DNA from: Oehlia diaphana | Taxonomy: Eukaryota > Glomeromycota > Glomeromycetes > Glomerales > Glomeraceae | NCBI GenBank assembly: GCA_003833135.1 | Contig: QZLH01000879.1 | Location: 20,939 to 40,434, forward strand | Direction of reading: 5' to 3' | Length of the DNA: 19,496 nt | Shown: one piece after another, positions 1-9,982 of the stretch | Numbering within the stretch: the stretch's first letter is position 1 | Layout: the number at the start of each line of letters is the position of its first letter | Made by a program: the position numbers and the translations under genes | Notes under the pieces: model-generated | What the model was told of the DNA's origin: nothing | The model's input: only the letters and a program-made list of their open reading frames with translations | The model's database searches: none

Positions 1-21
1 GTATGTGAAAATACTGTAATC

Positions 22-85
22 ATACGGTAATAATACTATAAATATACTGTTCGCAAAATACGAAAATACAGTATACTAACCGTAT
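22..85. repeat. Imperfect palindrome at window start
   Basis: Positions 22-36 and 71-85 are inverted copies of each other (12 of 15 bases match). The motif ATACTGT occurs at 11-17 and 44-50, and its complement ACAGTAT at 68-74. The block is followed by TTTTTTATAGGG at 91-102, the same boundary motif seen at 15569-15580. It could be one end of a small inverted-repeat element whose other end lies left of the window. Confidence 0.4.
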
Positions 86-102
86 ATATATTTTTTATAG
101 GG

Positions 103-900
103 CATGTGTTTGTTTTAAGTTTTGGATCATATTTTTATTACGTCTTATGAAAAATTATATATTTGATAGTTGATCCCGTTGGCTCTCAATAGGCTCTGTT
201 CCCGTAAGTTCACAATAAGCTTTTATCGGATATTTTGCTGATCCCGTAGGTTCTCAGTTTTTTTTGAAAAATTATTTTTTGACGATGGTCCTGTATTTTT
301 TCACTCACATGTGTTTTCAGTTTTATTTTTAAAAAATGATTTTTATTTTTATTTTTAGAAATTTAATTTGAAAACTTTATTTATAGTTTTCAGCCGTATT
401 TACTGTTTTTGTATACCTTTTTTTATATGTATACGGTTATTTTTTAAGAAAATTATTGGTAGCTTTTGAAAAATTTAAATGTCATGTATTGTTATTTATT
501 ATATGACTTTTTTTTTATAACAAATTATAGTAACATTTAGAAATTGGTGTTGTGTTGTGTTTTATTTTATATAGTTTATTACTTATGCATAGAAAAATTT
601 TATTATTTCTATGTAGTTGTGGAGTATTTCAAGGTGTTGTGGTGGAAAAGTCTCTCATGGTTATTCACCAAAGGATGTACGAATAGTAGTATTGTTGCTT
701 TTAGCTTTGTTATTAGCAAATTTTAAGAACCTATTTGGGCAGGCATGATGGTAGATAGTTCCTTTGAACATAAAATCTTAAGTCACCAACTTTTCACTAG
801 TTTTTTATTCGATCTTGTTTAATAGCTAGAGTAATCATGATGTATAATTTGAGTTTTCAAATTTTTTTTAATAAAATTTTTCCTTTGTTATAAAAAAAAA
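103..900. other. AT-rich non-coding stretch
   Basis: I see no supportable gene here. Two segments near 170-185 and 238-254 share the phrase 'gatcccgt.gg.tctca', a weak direct repeat. The only open frame of note (544-726, plus) has a low-complexity F/Y/V-rich translation and no recognisable motif, so it is treated as chance. Confidence 0.5.
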
Positions 901-1433
901 AAAAACATTTCTAGGGAGTTTTTTTCCGAGGTGCTCTTCAAGGTAATTGAGTATATTTTCTCGTTATTCCACAAAATTTTCGGTGTACTTAGACCAGTTA
1001 AAAGGGGGTATGTCTTTCCTTGGCAAACTCCCCTTATATTCCAAGGACTGAATGATAAAACCAGATTGCATACAAAAGGCAGAAAATTGAGCTGAAGAAA
1101 CTGTTGAATATGATACTTTTTCAACTTTTTCTTCTCTTAACTTTCTGATTTCTTGGCACATTAAATTGATGACCTCCCTTCTCTCTTTCTTAATCTCTTT
1201 CTGTAATACCTTGACAACCTCGGTGGTGGGAGATGAAGCCTGGGAACCTTTTGAAGAAGACAACAAATTGAAAGGCAAGAAACATTGGCAATAGATTAAA
1301 AAGATTTGATATATTATTAAAGACGAGAATGACTATCGAAGTCAAGCCAAGATACTGCATTTATTACGACTCACTCACTGGAGGGGGACGCTAAATTCTC
1401 TTTTTCTTTATTCTTATTACGCTTCCTGAACTT
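901..1433 (-). pseudogene. Decayed two-exon fragment of an unidentified gene
   Basis: Two coding-like blocks fit together on the minus strand. Block one (1433-1379) follows a TTACAG acceptor and encodes a K/R/N-rich stretch ending near ENLASPS. It meets a good donor (GTGAGT, 1378). A 131-nt intron would end at an AG at 1249-1248, and the phase is kept into block two (1247-964): S/T-rich, then a charged probable coiled coil (EIKKERREVINLM), then SSAQFSAFCMQSG, KGSLPRKDIPPFNWSKY and TENFVE. A TAA follows at 966-964, yet the same frame continues as plausible coding (ENILNYLEEHLGKKLPRNV) until a poly-T run near 901. This suggests a premature stop and truncation. I do not recognise the family with confidence; similar sequence may be repeated in Rhizophagus. 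The upstream part appears lost beside the element at 1495-1671. Confidence 0.5.
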
Positions 1434-1494
1434 CTGTAACATGCAAAGAAAAATATGTGAGTAAAACAGATTCCTCCTACAGAATCAGCAGATC

Positions 1495-1671
1495 CCCTGT
1501 AAAAAATTTTATTCATAATTTCTGTAAAAATTCCATGAATATGATACATATGATATGGAAAAATAACTAAAATCTAAGCAACTTGGATAATTTCCATGCT
1601 TTGAGGCTATAAATTCCGTGTATATGATACATATCATGGAATAAAAAAACACGGAATAAATTTTTTTAGGG
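1495..1671. mobile_element. Short TIR element (MITE-like), 177 bp
   Basis: The left end CCCTGTAAAAAATTTTATT and the right end, read inward as CCCTAAAAAAATTTATT, form terminal inverted repeats. Both sides are flanked by ATC (1492-1494 and 1672-1674), consistent with a 3-bp target duplication. Inside are two related copies of a palindromic unit around ATATGATACATAT, and TTCCGTG/CACGGAA arms. There is no coding capacity. The superfamily is uncertain; a 3-bp duplication fits PIF/Harbinger or CACTA. Confidence 0.5.
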
Positions 1672-1690
1672 ATCTTAATTATAGAATCTC

Positions 1691-1905
1691 ATAGCAAGAT
1701 ATGCCCGACACGGCACCAATGACTGGACGCTCTTTCCTATGCACGAGGGGATAGGACGTAGCATAGCTATGCCTGACACAGTACTAATGTGACTGGACGC
1801 TCTTTCCCATGCACGAGGGGATGGGACGTAGCATAGCTATGCCTGACATGGCACTAACGTGACTGGACGCTCTTTCCCATGCACGAGGGGATGGGACGTA
1901 GCATA
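1691..1905. repeat. 70-bp tandem repeat, about 3 copies, with hairpin
   Basis: GACTGGACGCTCTTTCC recurs at 1721, 1791 and 1861, exactly 70 bp apart; the first unit begins in a diverged form near 1691. Each unit holds a 6-bp inverted repeat around a 10-nt loop (1735-1756 in copy one). A perfect 12-bp palindrome GCATAGCTATGC occurs at 1761-1772 and 1831-1842. Copy one has T at 1738 and A at 1753, where copies two and three have C and G, so the stem pair is preserved. The unit is much richer in G+C than its surroundings. Function unknown. Confidence 0.85.
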
Positions 1906-1919
1906 CTCACTATTCACTA

Positions 1920-2411
1920 TGCTCGTTAGCTAACATTTTCACATCCTAAGAACATAAAAACACTAACCTTTAACCGATGTTTTAATTTGCGTACCTGCCT
2001 ACTTTCTTTTGATTTTGGATTTAGATACTTTTTTAGAATCTCCAATTCACCACCTAGGTCATTGTGAGATTTACATTCTGAAGCTTTCAGACATTTTTTG
2101 GAAAAAAAATGATCCCATGTCTTTAAGTCCCATTGCGTATGAGAGGTCTTCCAAAATTCTGAAATAAAGTATAAAAAACGTTAGGTATTTAAGCATTAAA
2201 AAGAAGTGGCAATTAGAATAATTATTTGTAGGATAATTTTGATAGGATAATATGGATAATAAAATTGCAATTATAAAAAACACTCTAAAAATGTTTTTTT
2301 TTAAAATATTTTTTTATTTCGTTATAAAAAAAAAAATGCATTTTGTTAAGATAGTAAAACAACATTTTACCTTTATAGAGAACTTTGTTCAAAACTAACT
2401 CTGGCAACATC
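1920..2411. other. AT-rich non-coding stretch
   Basis: Open frames on the minus strand here translate to F/L/I-rich low-complexity sequence and have no recognisable domain. No RNA gene or clear regulatory site is visible. Confidence 0.45.
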
Positions 2412-2509
2412 GAGAGCAAAAAAATAATGAGAACAAAAAATATTGGGAACAAAATAATATTGAGAACAAAAAAATATTGAGAACAAAAAAATATTGAGAA
2501 CAAAAATAG
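2412..2509. repeat. 17-bp minisatellite, about 6 copies
   Basis: The unit GAGAACAAAAAAATATT is repeated about six times, with the oldest-looking copies on the left (GAGAGC, GGGAAC variants) and two identical copies in the centre. A minus-strand open frame across it (F/L/V-rich) is a by-product of the repeat. Confidence 0.85.
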
Positions 2510-2677
2510 ACAGAAGGAAACGAAATAACACATTAAACTCTTTACAAACGCGTTAAAGGTGCCGTTAAAAGCGCGTTTTATCATAGTTAAGTTAAAAAAA
2601 AATTTTTTAAGATCCGATGCTGATATATACGATATATAACAAGAAGAGTAACATACCATTGATTTTTATTTGTTCAC

Positions 2678-2770
2678 GACGTTTTTGATTGATGAATTGA
2701 TACAGTTTTTTTTATTTGCGGAGTTATCTTTAATGATTTCATGATGTTTTTGATTGATGAATTGATATAG
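2678..2770. repeat. Direct repeat pair, 28 bp each
   Basis: Positions 2678-2705 and 2743-2770 differ at two bases and share GTTTTTGATTGATGAATTGA. The spacing is 65 bp. A local duplication is the simplest reading. Confidence 0.7.
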
Positions 2771-2978
2771 CGATAAGATTTATACTTTATTAATTTCGTT
2801 ACTTGTTCACGGCAGAATTAACCAGATTCTCATAATTTATATGATTTGTAATAGTCTAAAAATCGAATTTGGAATACACCTTTGAAGAAAACTATGCCAA
2901 CACAGCAAGCAAAAAAATAAAAATTTTTTATTTTCGCAACAAATCTATCTAATTAAAAAAATTGTCATATTTAGATTA

Positions 2979-3125
2979 CCCTGTATAAATAATTTAAATT
3001 GTGTAACATTGAAAAGTGTAATATTCTTGCGTCATATCAAATTAACTGACCTAATCCTGTTAACTAAAATTTTAACTGGAGTTTTTTTTTATTCTGATGG
3101 ATTAATACAAACAAAAAAAAAGTAT
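2979..3125 (+). repeat. Dispersed repeat, copy A
   Basis: It shares an ordered series of blocks with 4085-4210 (CCNGTATAAAT, TGTAACRTTGAAA-like, TAATCCT, AAATTTT) and with the minus strand around 9390-9340 (TTGTGTAACGTGTGATATGAC). The copies are diverged but collinear, which points to an old interspersed element family of unknown class. Confidence 0.45.
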
Positions 3126-3600
3126 AATTTTTCTTATTAATTATTTTATTTGTGGTCATTTCCGCTCTCTTAGTTATCACGACTAACCATTTCTATAATA
3201 ATAATTTTTTTTTTATTTTTCAGTTTTTACCGTAAAAACTGAAACTACCTTTTTTTTCTTTTTTTTTCATTAATCTTTTTATCCCTCTTTTTAATATTAT
3301 TGTTTCTTTGGTTAACTTGACCAAAATATTTTCTTATTCTTTTTTTGGTTTTATTTTTATTGGATTTTTTTTAGGGGATTTTTTCTTTAATCGGAATTTA
3401 TCGAAATTTTTGGAATTTTTTTTTTAACCCAAAAAATATCGTTTATTCTTTTTTGGTTTGGGTCAAGACTATAACCAGATTAGAACTATGTCCTATGGCT
3501 TTTTTGATATTTATTTAGTGAGATTTTTTGTTAACTAATTATTACCATATTAAATTCCTAATTATCTACTGTAACCATCTTCAATTTACATCATGATACT
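3126..3600. other. T-rich non-coding stretch
   Basis: Long T runs dominate. An imperfect inverted repeat lies at about 3426-3466 (ACCCAAAAAA against TTTTTTGGTTTGGGT). No coding signal seen. It may be the body of a non-autonomous Helitron ending at 3659. Confidence 0.4.
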
Positions 3601-3630
3601 AAATTGTTCTATTTAAACAAACGCATTAGT

Positions 3631-3660
3631 CCCGGTGCGAAGCAACGGGTGACTGCTAGT
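3631..3660 (+). mobile_element. Helitron-like 3' terminus
   Basis: A GC-rich hairpin at 3631-3649 (stem CCCG.TGC, GAA loop, GCA.CGGG, one internal mismatch) is followed after 6 nt by CTAG (3656-3659) and then T. Helitrons end in CTRR preceded by a short hairpin and insert before a T, so the arrangement fits. The usual hairpin-to-end spacing is slightly larger. No Rep/helicase gene is present and the 5' TC end could not be fixed (a TCTATAATAATAA at about 3191 is one option), so this would be a non-autonomous copy or a remnant. Confidence 0.5.
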
Positions 3661-4084
3661 TAGTTAGTAAGATCAACTAGCGGAAATATATTATTTCATC
3701 ATAGAAGGTAATAATGGAAACAAAATGTTACACAAATTAAGTAAGAAAATGAATAAAAAGTGAAAGAAAATCAACATTTGAACAATGAGAATTTGAACAA
3801 TAATGGATAAAAAGAATTCTAAATATGAAATAAGGTTTAAAAATTATTTTGTAAGGCCAATTGGACGTATAAAAATCAATTCATCATAATAAATACTATT
3901 ATAAATTTGAATACCAAATTTTATGGATTTGCTAAAGCAAAAACATCATTTAAAGGAATGAGTATTCCCTTAAATATATCAAAGAAATATTCATAATGAC
4001 AATTTTTTGTGTTGTCACTAGTATATCATTTTAATATTATTTATAGAAAGTTGAAATACTGTAATTATAATTAAAAATTCATTG
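3661..4084. other. Non-coding stretch, nothing recognised
   Basis: AT-rich, with A-rich tracts and no open frame of interest. A short inverted repeat TGACAA/TTGTCA occurs near 3998-4016. Confidence 0.4.
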
Positions 4085-4210
4085 ACCCGTATAAATTTGG
4101 ATTATGTAACGTGAAACGTGTGATATACTAATGGGGTCATTAATCCTAACGAAATTTTGGTCGGATTTTTTAATAATACTAACAATACTAACGAAAAAAA
4201 GTTTACTTAC
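4085..4210 (+). repeat. Dispersed repeat, copy B
   Basis: Collinear, diverged match to copy A at 2979: CCCGTATAAAT, then TATGTAACGTGAAACGTG, TAATCCTAACGAAATTTT and a T-rich then ACTAACGAAAAAAAG tail. No coding content. Confidence 0.45.
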
Positions 4211-5530
4211 GAAAAGTTTACTTTATTTCCATTAGCAGAACATTGATTGTTTTAAAAAAAATTTTTTGATTTTTTGATTTTTTTTTTTCGTTTAGATTTG
4301 TGGAATCAAGGGGCCGAAAGGATATCAGTTTAAACAGATTTTTTCTTTAAAAAATTTTCTTTTTATTTTTACTTTTTTTCCTTTTTTTTCGGTTTTTAAC
4401 TTTATTTCTATATAGTATCAATGATCGGATCAATACTGCGGTGTTACGGCCAACACTAATAACTTCTTTTTCGTTTAGATCAAGCAGGTGCTGCGATGTA
4501 ATCGAAATAAATAAATATATTTTATATGATTTCTTTTTTTTAGTTAGAATAAAAATATCCAACCAAAAAAAAATAATAAATTAATAATTTTTTTCAAATT
4601 ACATTTATTTATTTAATATAGTAAAATTTTATTTTTAACCCATATTATAATCCAAAATTTTTTTCAAAAATAAGATTTAATCGGTTAAATATGTTTTTAA
4701 TGAAATATTACTATTATTTAAAACCTACTAAATAAGCTGTAAGAAATTTCAAATTATACTATTTTCAGTTATTATTAAAAAATATAATAATTCTAATGGT
4801 TACTTAAAGACTCTTGGATATCCTGCTTTAATAAAAGTCTATACCTATGGGATTTTGGGTTATATCATGACTTAAGACAAAAATAAAATTTCGGTTCATC
4901 TTGAATTATTTAGTTGGAATTGTGAATATTATTAAATATTCAGTTATAATATAATTATCAATAACTGGTCTCAGAGTTACTTTCTTTTTATAAAGAAAAT
5001 TACAGTCCTGAATGTCATAAAATATCGTATTTCCGCCTTCAGTTTTAATTCACCCATAAATTTTAATGAGTAAAATTAAATCCCCTCTTAAATTTACGTA
5101 CTTTGATTATTTAAAAAATTATTAAATTTATTACAAGTTTTTGTTGTTTTATTTCTCATACTAAATAGCATGACTTTTAGCATGAGAAATCATTTAATAG
5201 AATATTTATACAGTATATGGATGAAAGGAGTTATCAGTATATTATACGTTTTATATTATGTATGATATTTGACTCTAAGGTTGATAAATTAATTTCTTAT
5301 TCAAAGTTGTGACTTTTATTAACGCTTAAACATTATTTTATTCATATTTAAATTATGTATATAAATAATTCCTATTACTTCATTTAGCTAATAGTAATAT
5401 AATTCCTAATACAGTAAAAGCAAAACTAAATTCAGTGCAATAAAAGTCTATTTATTAATCTAATACATTACAATAATAGTCTATCTCTTTTATATACAAG
5501 TATGGTTATAATTTTATGTATAGCAAAGTT
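4211..5530. other. Long AT-rich non-coding stretch
   Basis: I find no exon-like block, tRNA or clear repeat. The minus-strand open frame at 4347-4562 is K-rich low complexity and has no family signature, so it is not called. Confidence 0.4.
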
Positions 5531-5538
5531 GCGATGTG

Positions 5539-5653
5539 ACATCGGCCTGACCATCGTTGGTACAGTCTTAAGGCATTATTAAATTAGGCCGATAATTTAG
5601 GCCGATGTTAAGTCTTACAAGAGAGATTTTTCAAAAAAAAAAAAAAAAAAAAA
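5539..5653 (+). repeat. Inverted repeat followed by 21-A tract
   Basis: ACATCGGCCT (5539-5548) and AGGCCGATGT (5599-5608) are perfect inverted copies around a 50-nt spacer; a direct copy TTAGGCCGATAA precedes the right arm. A run of 21 A starts at 5633. A hairpin plus poly-A resembles a small retroposed RNA, and a partial polymerase III box A match lies at 5521-5532, but no convincing box B follows. Class unresolved. Confidence 0.4.
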
Positions 5654-6211
5654 GCTTTTCGAATTCTTTTATTTTCCTAAGGGGCGCCTCCTAACTCGGC
5701 CCTTTGGATATCTGACATGGAATTGTAAGTATAACGGGAAGGGAGAGGGATTTTTTAATTGGAAACGTTATTAACATTCCTTTTTGGTTTTTTACGGCTT
5801 CAATATTTAAAGTAAATCTCAAATTAAAAAAAGTCATGCTTACCCCAAACATTATTACTTTTGATAATAATATTGAATGGGTTAAAGTAAAAGTTTTTAT
5901 GAAGTTCGCTATAATTGAAAAGAGACTACCTTAATAAGATCAACGTTTATGCTACAGCGCAGTCAGATCCAAAACATTCGGAACCCAATATATTAAACTA
6001 ATTTTAGCTCATAACAAATTTTACTTAAACTAAATTCACTATAATTATTTTTATCACAATTCACTGATTTCATTATACCGAGCCATATGTATTTATTCAT
6101 AATAAAACAATATTATTTTAACTCTGACCAGCATTAAATTAGTTTTGGACTGCATCAAGTACACGGTAGAATATAATATATCACATGATAAATTTCGATC
6201 AAAATTCAAAC
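5654..6211. other. AT-rich intergenic stretch
   Basis: No gene seen. It lies downstream of the 3' end of the minus-strand F-box gene. Apart from a somewhat GC-richer patch at 5681-5710 the sequence is featureless. Confidence 0.4.
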
Positions 6212-6217
6212 TTTATT
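6212..6217 (-). terminator. Possible poly(A) signal AATAAA
   Basis: On the minus strand AATAAA lies 40 nt past the stop codon of the F-box gene at 6257. In so AT-rich a region it could occur by chance. Confidence 0.35.
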
Positions 6218-6256
6218 GATAGTAATAATAAAATATTCTAAATTACATAACTAATT

Positions 6257-7999
6257 TTAATCAATTTCATTTATAAAATCATAAATATTACTAATAAATG
6301 AATCTCTATAATTTAAAACTTGAATATCATATGATTCATATTTCTTTACTTTATCTTCACAAGTAAACAAATCATTTATACCTTCAAAATAAGTTTCTGT
6401 AAAAGCAAAATATTTAACTCTTTTCTTTTTCATAATAAATTCTTCCATAAAAGAATAAATACTCTTACATTTATCATCATTCTTTTTATGTTTGATTAAA
6501 AATTTTTTAACAAAAGTATTTTGAAAATTTTTTAAGAATATTTTTAAATCATTTTCATCAATTGAATTAAGAATCAAATGTAAATATTCTAATTTAAAAG
6601 GAAGAATTTGTCCTAAATTTTGTAATATAATTGAACTAATTTTAATACTATCATTAAGATTATTTTCAAGGTAACTTAAACAAAATGCATCAATTGTAAG
6701 GTAACTAAGATTTTGTGAAATATTTTCAATCAAATTAATTACTAGATGAATATTTTCATTAGAAAATCTAATACGACCCAAATATTTAATTTTATTACAA
6801 TATTTTATAATTAATTGTAATAATTGTTGTAATAATGATCCTGATTCATTATTTACAATTCCAAAATTTTCTAAATAATTTCCTGACTTTTGTATTAACG
6901 GTTCCAATAAATCATCATCATCAATTTCATTCAAAAATAAAGATTTTAATTTAAATGATTTAGTAATATTAATAATCTGTTGAATAAATTTTGAATCTAG
7001 AGAAAAACAATAAATAATATGAATTGATTCTAAAACATTCAATTGATTGAATACTTCAGTTAAAATAGTAATATTATTAAAATCAACATAATAAAATATG
7101 ATTGTATTTAATGTATTTGAACAATAAGGATTTTTTAATGATAAAAGTGATTGGTGCAAGGGGAAATTATAACCAATTAAAATCTTTTTAAGATTTTTTT
7201 GAGATTGAATTATTTGTGATAATGACAAACATTTTTCAGTCACTGGATGAATATCATCATTTTCATCTAAATCTGAATCTGGATCTGAATCATCTGAACT
7301 AAATTGAAAATAAAGTGATGAAATTGACTCACAATTAGAGTAAAGTAAATTTGAAAATCTTGTTACGCTATCAGTTTCTTTATCCAAATCAATTTTAAAA
7401 TTTTTAATATTAGAAATGAATTTAGGATTTTGTAATATTAATTGTAAAATCTCATCAAAATATTCAAATCCTGTACTATTAAATAACATAATTTCAAAAC
7501 TATTCAAATTTACTTCATTTTCAATGAATATTTGAAATAATAATTTATAAATTAATTTTGTAAAGTTGGGCATTTGTGAAAGTAATAACTTCTTTGTATT
7601 TTGTATAAAATAATGAGAATGTGGTTCACTAGTTGTTGAATTTTCAAAAGTTGTAATCCACTTATTAATCGCGTAACTAATCTTACATGTGTCTAAATGT
7701 TGAATAAAACTAGGATAATTAAACAATGTGTTTGAAGAAAATAGATCATTACGGATTATATATTCATTTAATTTTTTTTTGTCATCATCTTTCAAATAAT
7801 GTAAATAAATTTCAATGAAATTATAATTTTCAGTAAGAATTGAAAATGGATCCTTCCATAATAATGGAATTGCTAGACGACACCATAATCTATTAACTAA
7901 TATACATGAATATAATGTTTTGAAATCATCATGAAAATATTCTATTATTTCGTTTATTAATTCAGGTAAATCTCCTGAAAATAACTTTGAACATGTCAT
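6257..7999 (-). CDS. F-box protein, 580 aa
   Basis: A single uninterrupted frame. Residues about 5-50 form an F-box: LPELINEIIEYF, then TLYSCILVNRLWCRLAIPLLW, the helix pattern that binds Skp1 in SCF ubiquitin ligases. The rest is leucine/isoleucine/asparagine-rich with irregular repeats (LESIHIIYC, LKSLFL, LEYLHLILN), suggesting a degenerate leucine-rich-repeat solenoid that would choose the target. An acidic insert of mostly D/S/E lies at residues 235-249 and is missing from the paralogue. The start is supported by alignment with the other copy (MTCSKLFS against MACSKVFS). It is expected to act as a substrate adaptor in the nucleus or cytosol; the substrate is unknown. The gene has no intron and faces the paralogue at 10852. 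Such genes form very large families in Rhizophagus. Confidence 0.9.
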   Translation of the reverse strand: MTCSKLFSGDLPELINEIIEYFHDDFKTLYSCILVNRLWCRLAIPLLWKDPFSILTENYNFIEIYLHYLKDDDKKKLNEYIIRNDLFSSNTLFNYPSFIQHLDTCKISYAINKWITTFENSTTSEPHSHYFIQNTKKLLLSQMPNFTKLIYKLLFQIFIENEVNLNSFEIMLFNSTGFEYFDEILQLILQNPKFISNIKNFKIDLDKETDSVTRFSNLLYSNCESISSLYFQFSSDDSDPDSDLDENDDIHPVTEKCLSLSQIIQSQKNLKKILIGYNFPLHQSLLSLKNPYCSNTLNTIIFYYVDFNNITILTEVFNQLNVLESIHIIYCFSLDSKFIQQIINITKSFKLKSLFLNEIDDDDLLEPLIQKSGNYLENFGIVNNESGSLLQQLLQLIIKYCNKIKYLGRIRFSNENIHLVINLIENISQNLSYLTIDAFCLSYLENNLNDSIKISSIILQNLGQILPFKLEYLHLILNSIDENDLKIFLKNFQNTFVKKFLIKHKKNDDKCKSIYSFMEEFIMKKKRVKYFAFTETYFEGINDLFTCEDKVKKYESYDIQVLNYRDSFISNIYDFINEID

Positions 8000-8139
8000 A
8001 TTGTTAAAGAAAAAGGGGATTTCAAAATTAGAAGTTACGTTAAAATATGAGCAAATTTATTGAATTTCGGAAAGTCAGACTGGCAGTGTCGCACAAGATA
8101 AAGTTGTTTAGGATCACTGCATGATCGACTGTTACAAAA

Positions 8140-8172
<33 letters not shown>

Positions 8173-9330
8173 TTTTTGTTAAACCCTTTGTTTAAGATTT
8201 ACGAATCTTCCAAGACTTAGTGTTACACACGCTATTTCATTGTATATACATTTTATAGATATTTGGCGGGGGCGTTTCAATCCGGCCGGAACTTTATTTT
8301 TATTTGTGTGACCGATGAAAATATGCCACGTACTAACACGATAGTCGCATGGTCAAACATCAAAAATATCAATCAAATGTCATAACAATAGAAAAATTAA
8401 TAGATTACTAACAACAGCCCGGGATCAATGAACTTGTAAATTGTGCATGCAAATAATATTTTGGAAATAAGCTATAACATGAACAAAAAATATTAAATTC
8501 TTTAAATTTGTTAAATTTATCATAATAAAAATGATAATTAGCTTAGCGAATAAAAAATGATCGACATCATTACACTAATGATTAATCTTTATTTTTATTT
8601 TTTTTTTTTGGCTTATTAAGAAATATAAACCTTACTGATTAATAAGCGGATACGTAATTTTTTTTAGACTAATCGATTATTTTGATTGGTTTAGATAAGT
8701 GCCAAATCGAGACATGCTACACATTACAAATTTCAGGGTAACCAAGATATCCCCAATTTTTTTTTTAATTATATAAACAAAATAATTTTCTAAAAAAAGA
8801 ATTTACCGAAAGGCAATTACTTTATTTAAATATATATACATACAGTACTTTTTAAAATAATATTAATAAATAAAATATTACAGATTAAAGAAATCTTTTT
8901 TTTGTCTTAAAAAAAAAAATTGGTCCGTTAAGAAAAGGACAAAATTAAAAAAAATGGTAAAATAATAATAATAATAATAATTTCTCTTAAAGAAGAAACC
9001 TCCTTTAAAAAAATAGTTTTAAAACCATTAAATATTTTTTTTTACGTAATTAGTAATATACTTCAGTGTTAAAAAAATTTCATTATGGGCCACATGGATT
9101 TTTATCATGGTTCACTGTAGGAGAACTGGTACTGTTGATCAAATAGATATTGAGTTTACGGTAGAGTATAACGGTAAGGTTGGTCAAACTTTCCGTGCCT
9201 GTAAAAAAAAATCCACTAAAAAAAATATCCTTATGATCTGTTTATAGTTAGGAAACAATATTAACTTAATATTCTTCAGTCTAACCAAAAAAAACCAACA
9301 AATTACCAATCAATATAATAAATATGGAAT
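8000..9330. other. Intergenic stretch between F-box genes, left part
   Basis: It holds the minus-strand promoter region of the F-box gene; no clear TATA box was found. At 8136-8177 are 17 A, one G, 12 A and then 12 T. A TAA/AAT microsatellite lies at 8962-8981. GCCTGTAAAAAAAAATCC at 9197 resembles the left end of the TIR elements at 1495 and 18547 but has no partner end. No coding exon seen. Confidence 0.45.
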
Positions 9331-9335
9331 AGACC

Positions 9336-9395
9336 GGGACAACGTCATATCACACGTTACACAACTCAAATTAATCTCAAATAAATAAAGTCTAT
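9336..9395 (-). repeat. Dispersed repeat, copy C
   Basis: Read on the minus strand it carries TTGTGTAACGTGTGATATGA followed by a CCGG-containing segment, similar to copies A (2979) and B (4085). Only a short core is convincing. Confidence 0.35.
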
Positions 9396-9974
9396 ATAAA
9401 ATATTGTGTAACAAATGTCGGAAAATCCGCCAAAAATGTTTTGATTATTCCGTTTTGATACTTTAGTGGATAATAAGTATGAGAAGATCACTTTTTTGAG
9501 ATTTATACACGTAGTAACTACATGTATTTAATAATATTATGCTTTAAATGATGCTCCAATGATATTTTCTTACACCTTCTTGAAATAAATTATAAAAATG
9601 AATTTCTGATTGTTTAATATTCCAATTTGCAAATCAATCTCATCAATTCTTTTTAACATTCCAAATTTAAAATCGATAATTTTCCTTTAATTTAATTTAA
9701 GAATGTTTATAAAAGTCACAACACAATCTCAAAAAATTTTTCATTTCGAGCTTGACATTTCTTTATGTAATACATTCTTGTTAATAAAAAAATCTATATA
9801 CTTAAATACTTCAAATACGATTATATTTTGTTATATTGACCTTAAAAATATATAATTACTAAAAGAATCAATAAGACCTTAACATTGATGCTTGATACTT
9901 TATACAAAAATTTCTATATTTGGTGATTAAACTCAATGATTTAGTAAACCGTCATTTTTCATTGGTATCTGATC

Positions 9975-9982
9975 ATTACATT
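9975..9982. repeat. Left target site duplication of hAT element
   Basis: ATTACATT, repeated exactly at 10495-10502 on the other side of the element. Confidence 0.9.

Noticed and set aside
544..726. 60-codon plus-strand open frame
   Set aside because: Low-complexity aromatic and valine-rich translation, no motif, and such frames are expected in T-rich DNA.
888..1124. 78-codon minus-strand frame
   Set aside because: It overlaps the better-supported coding block at 1247-964 in another frame and ends in a poly-F run from the T tract.
2071..2659. Two hydrophobic minus-strand open frames
   Set aside because: Their F/L/I-rich translation comes from poly-A and the 17-bp minisatellite, not from membrane-protein coding sequence.
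4347..4562. 71-codon minus-strand frame with lysine-rich ends
   Set aside because: The lysine runs are A-tract translations and no family or splice signal supports it.
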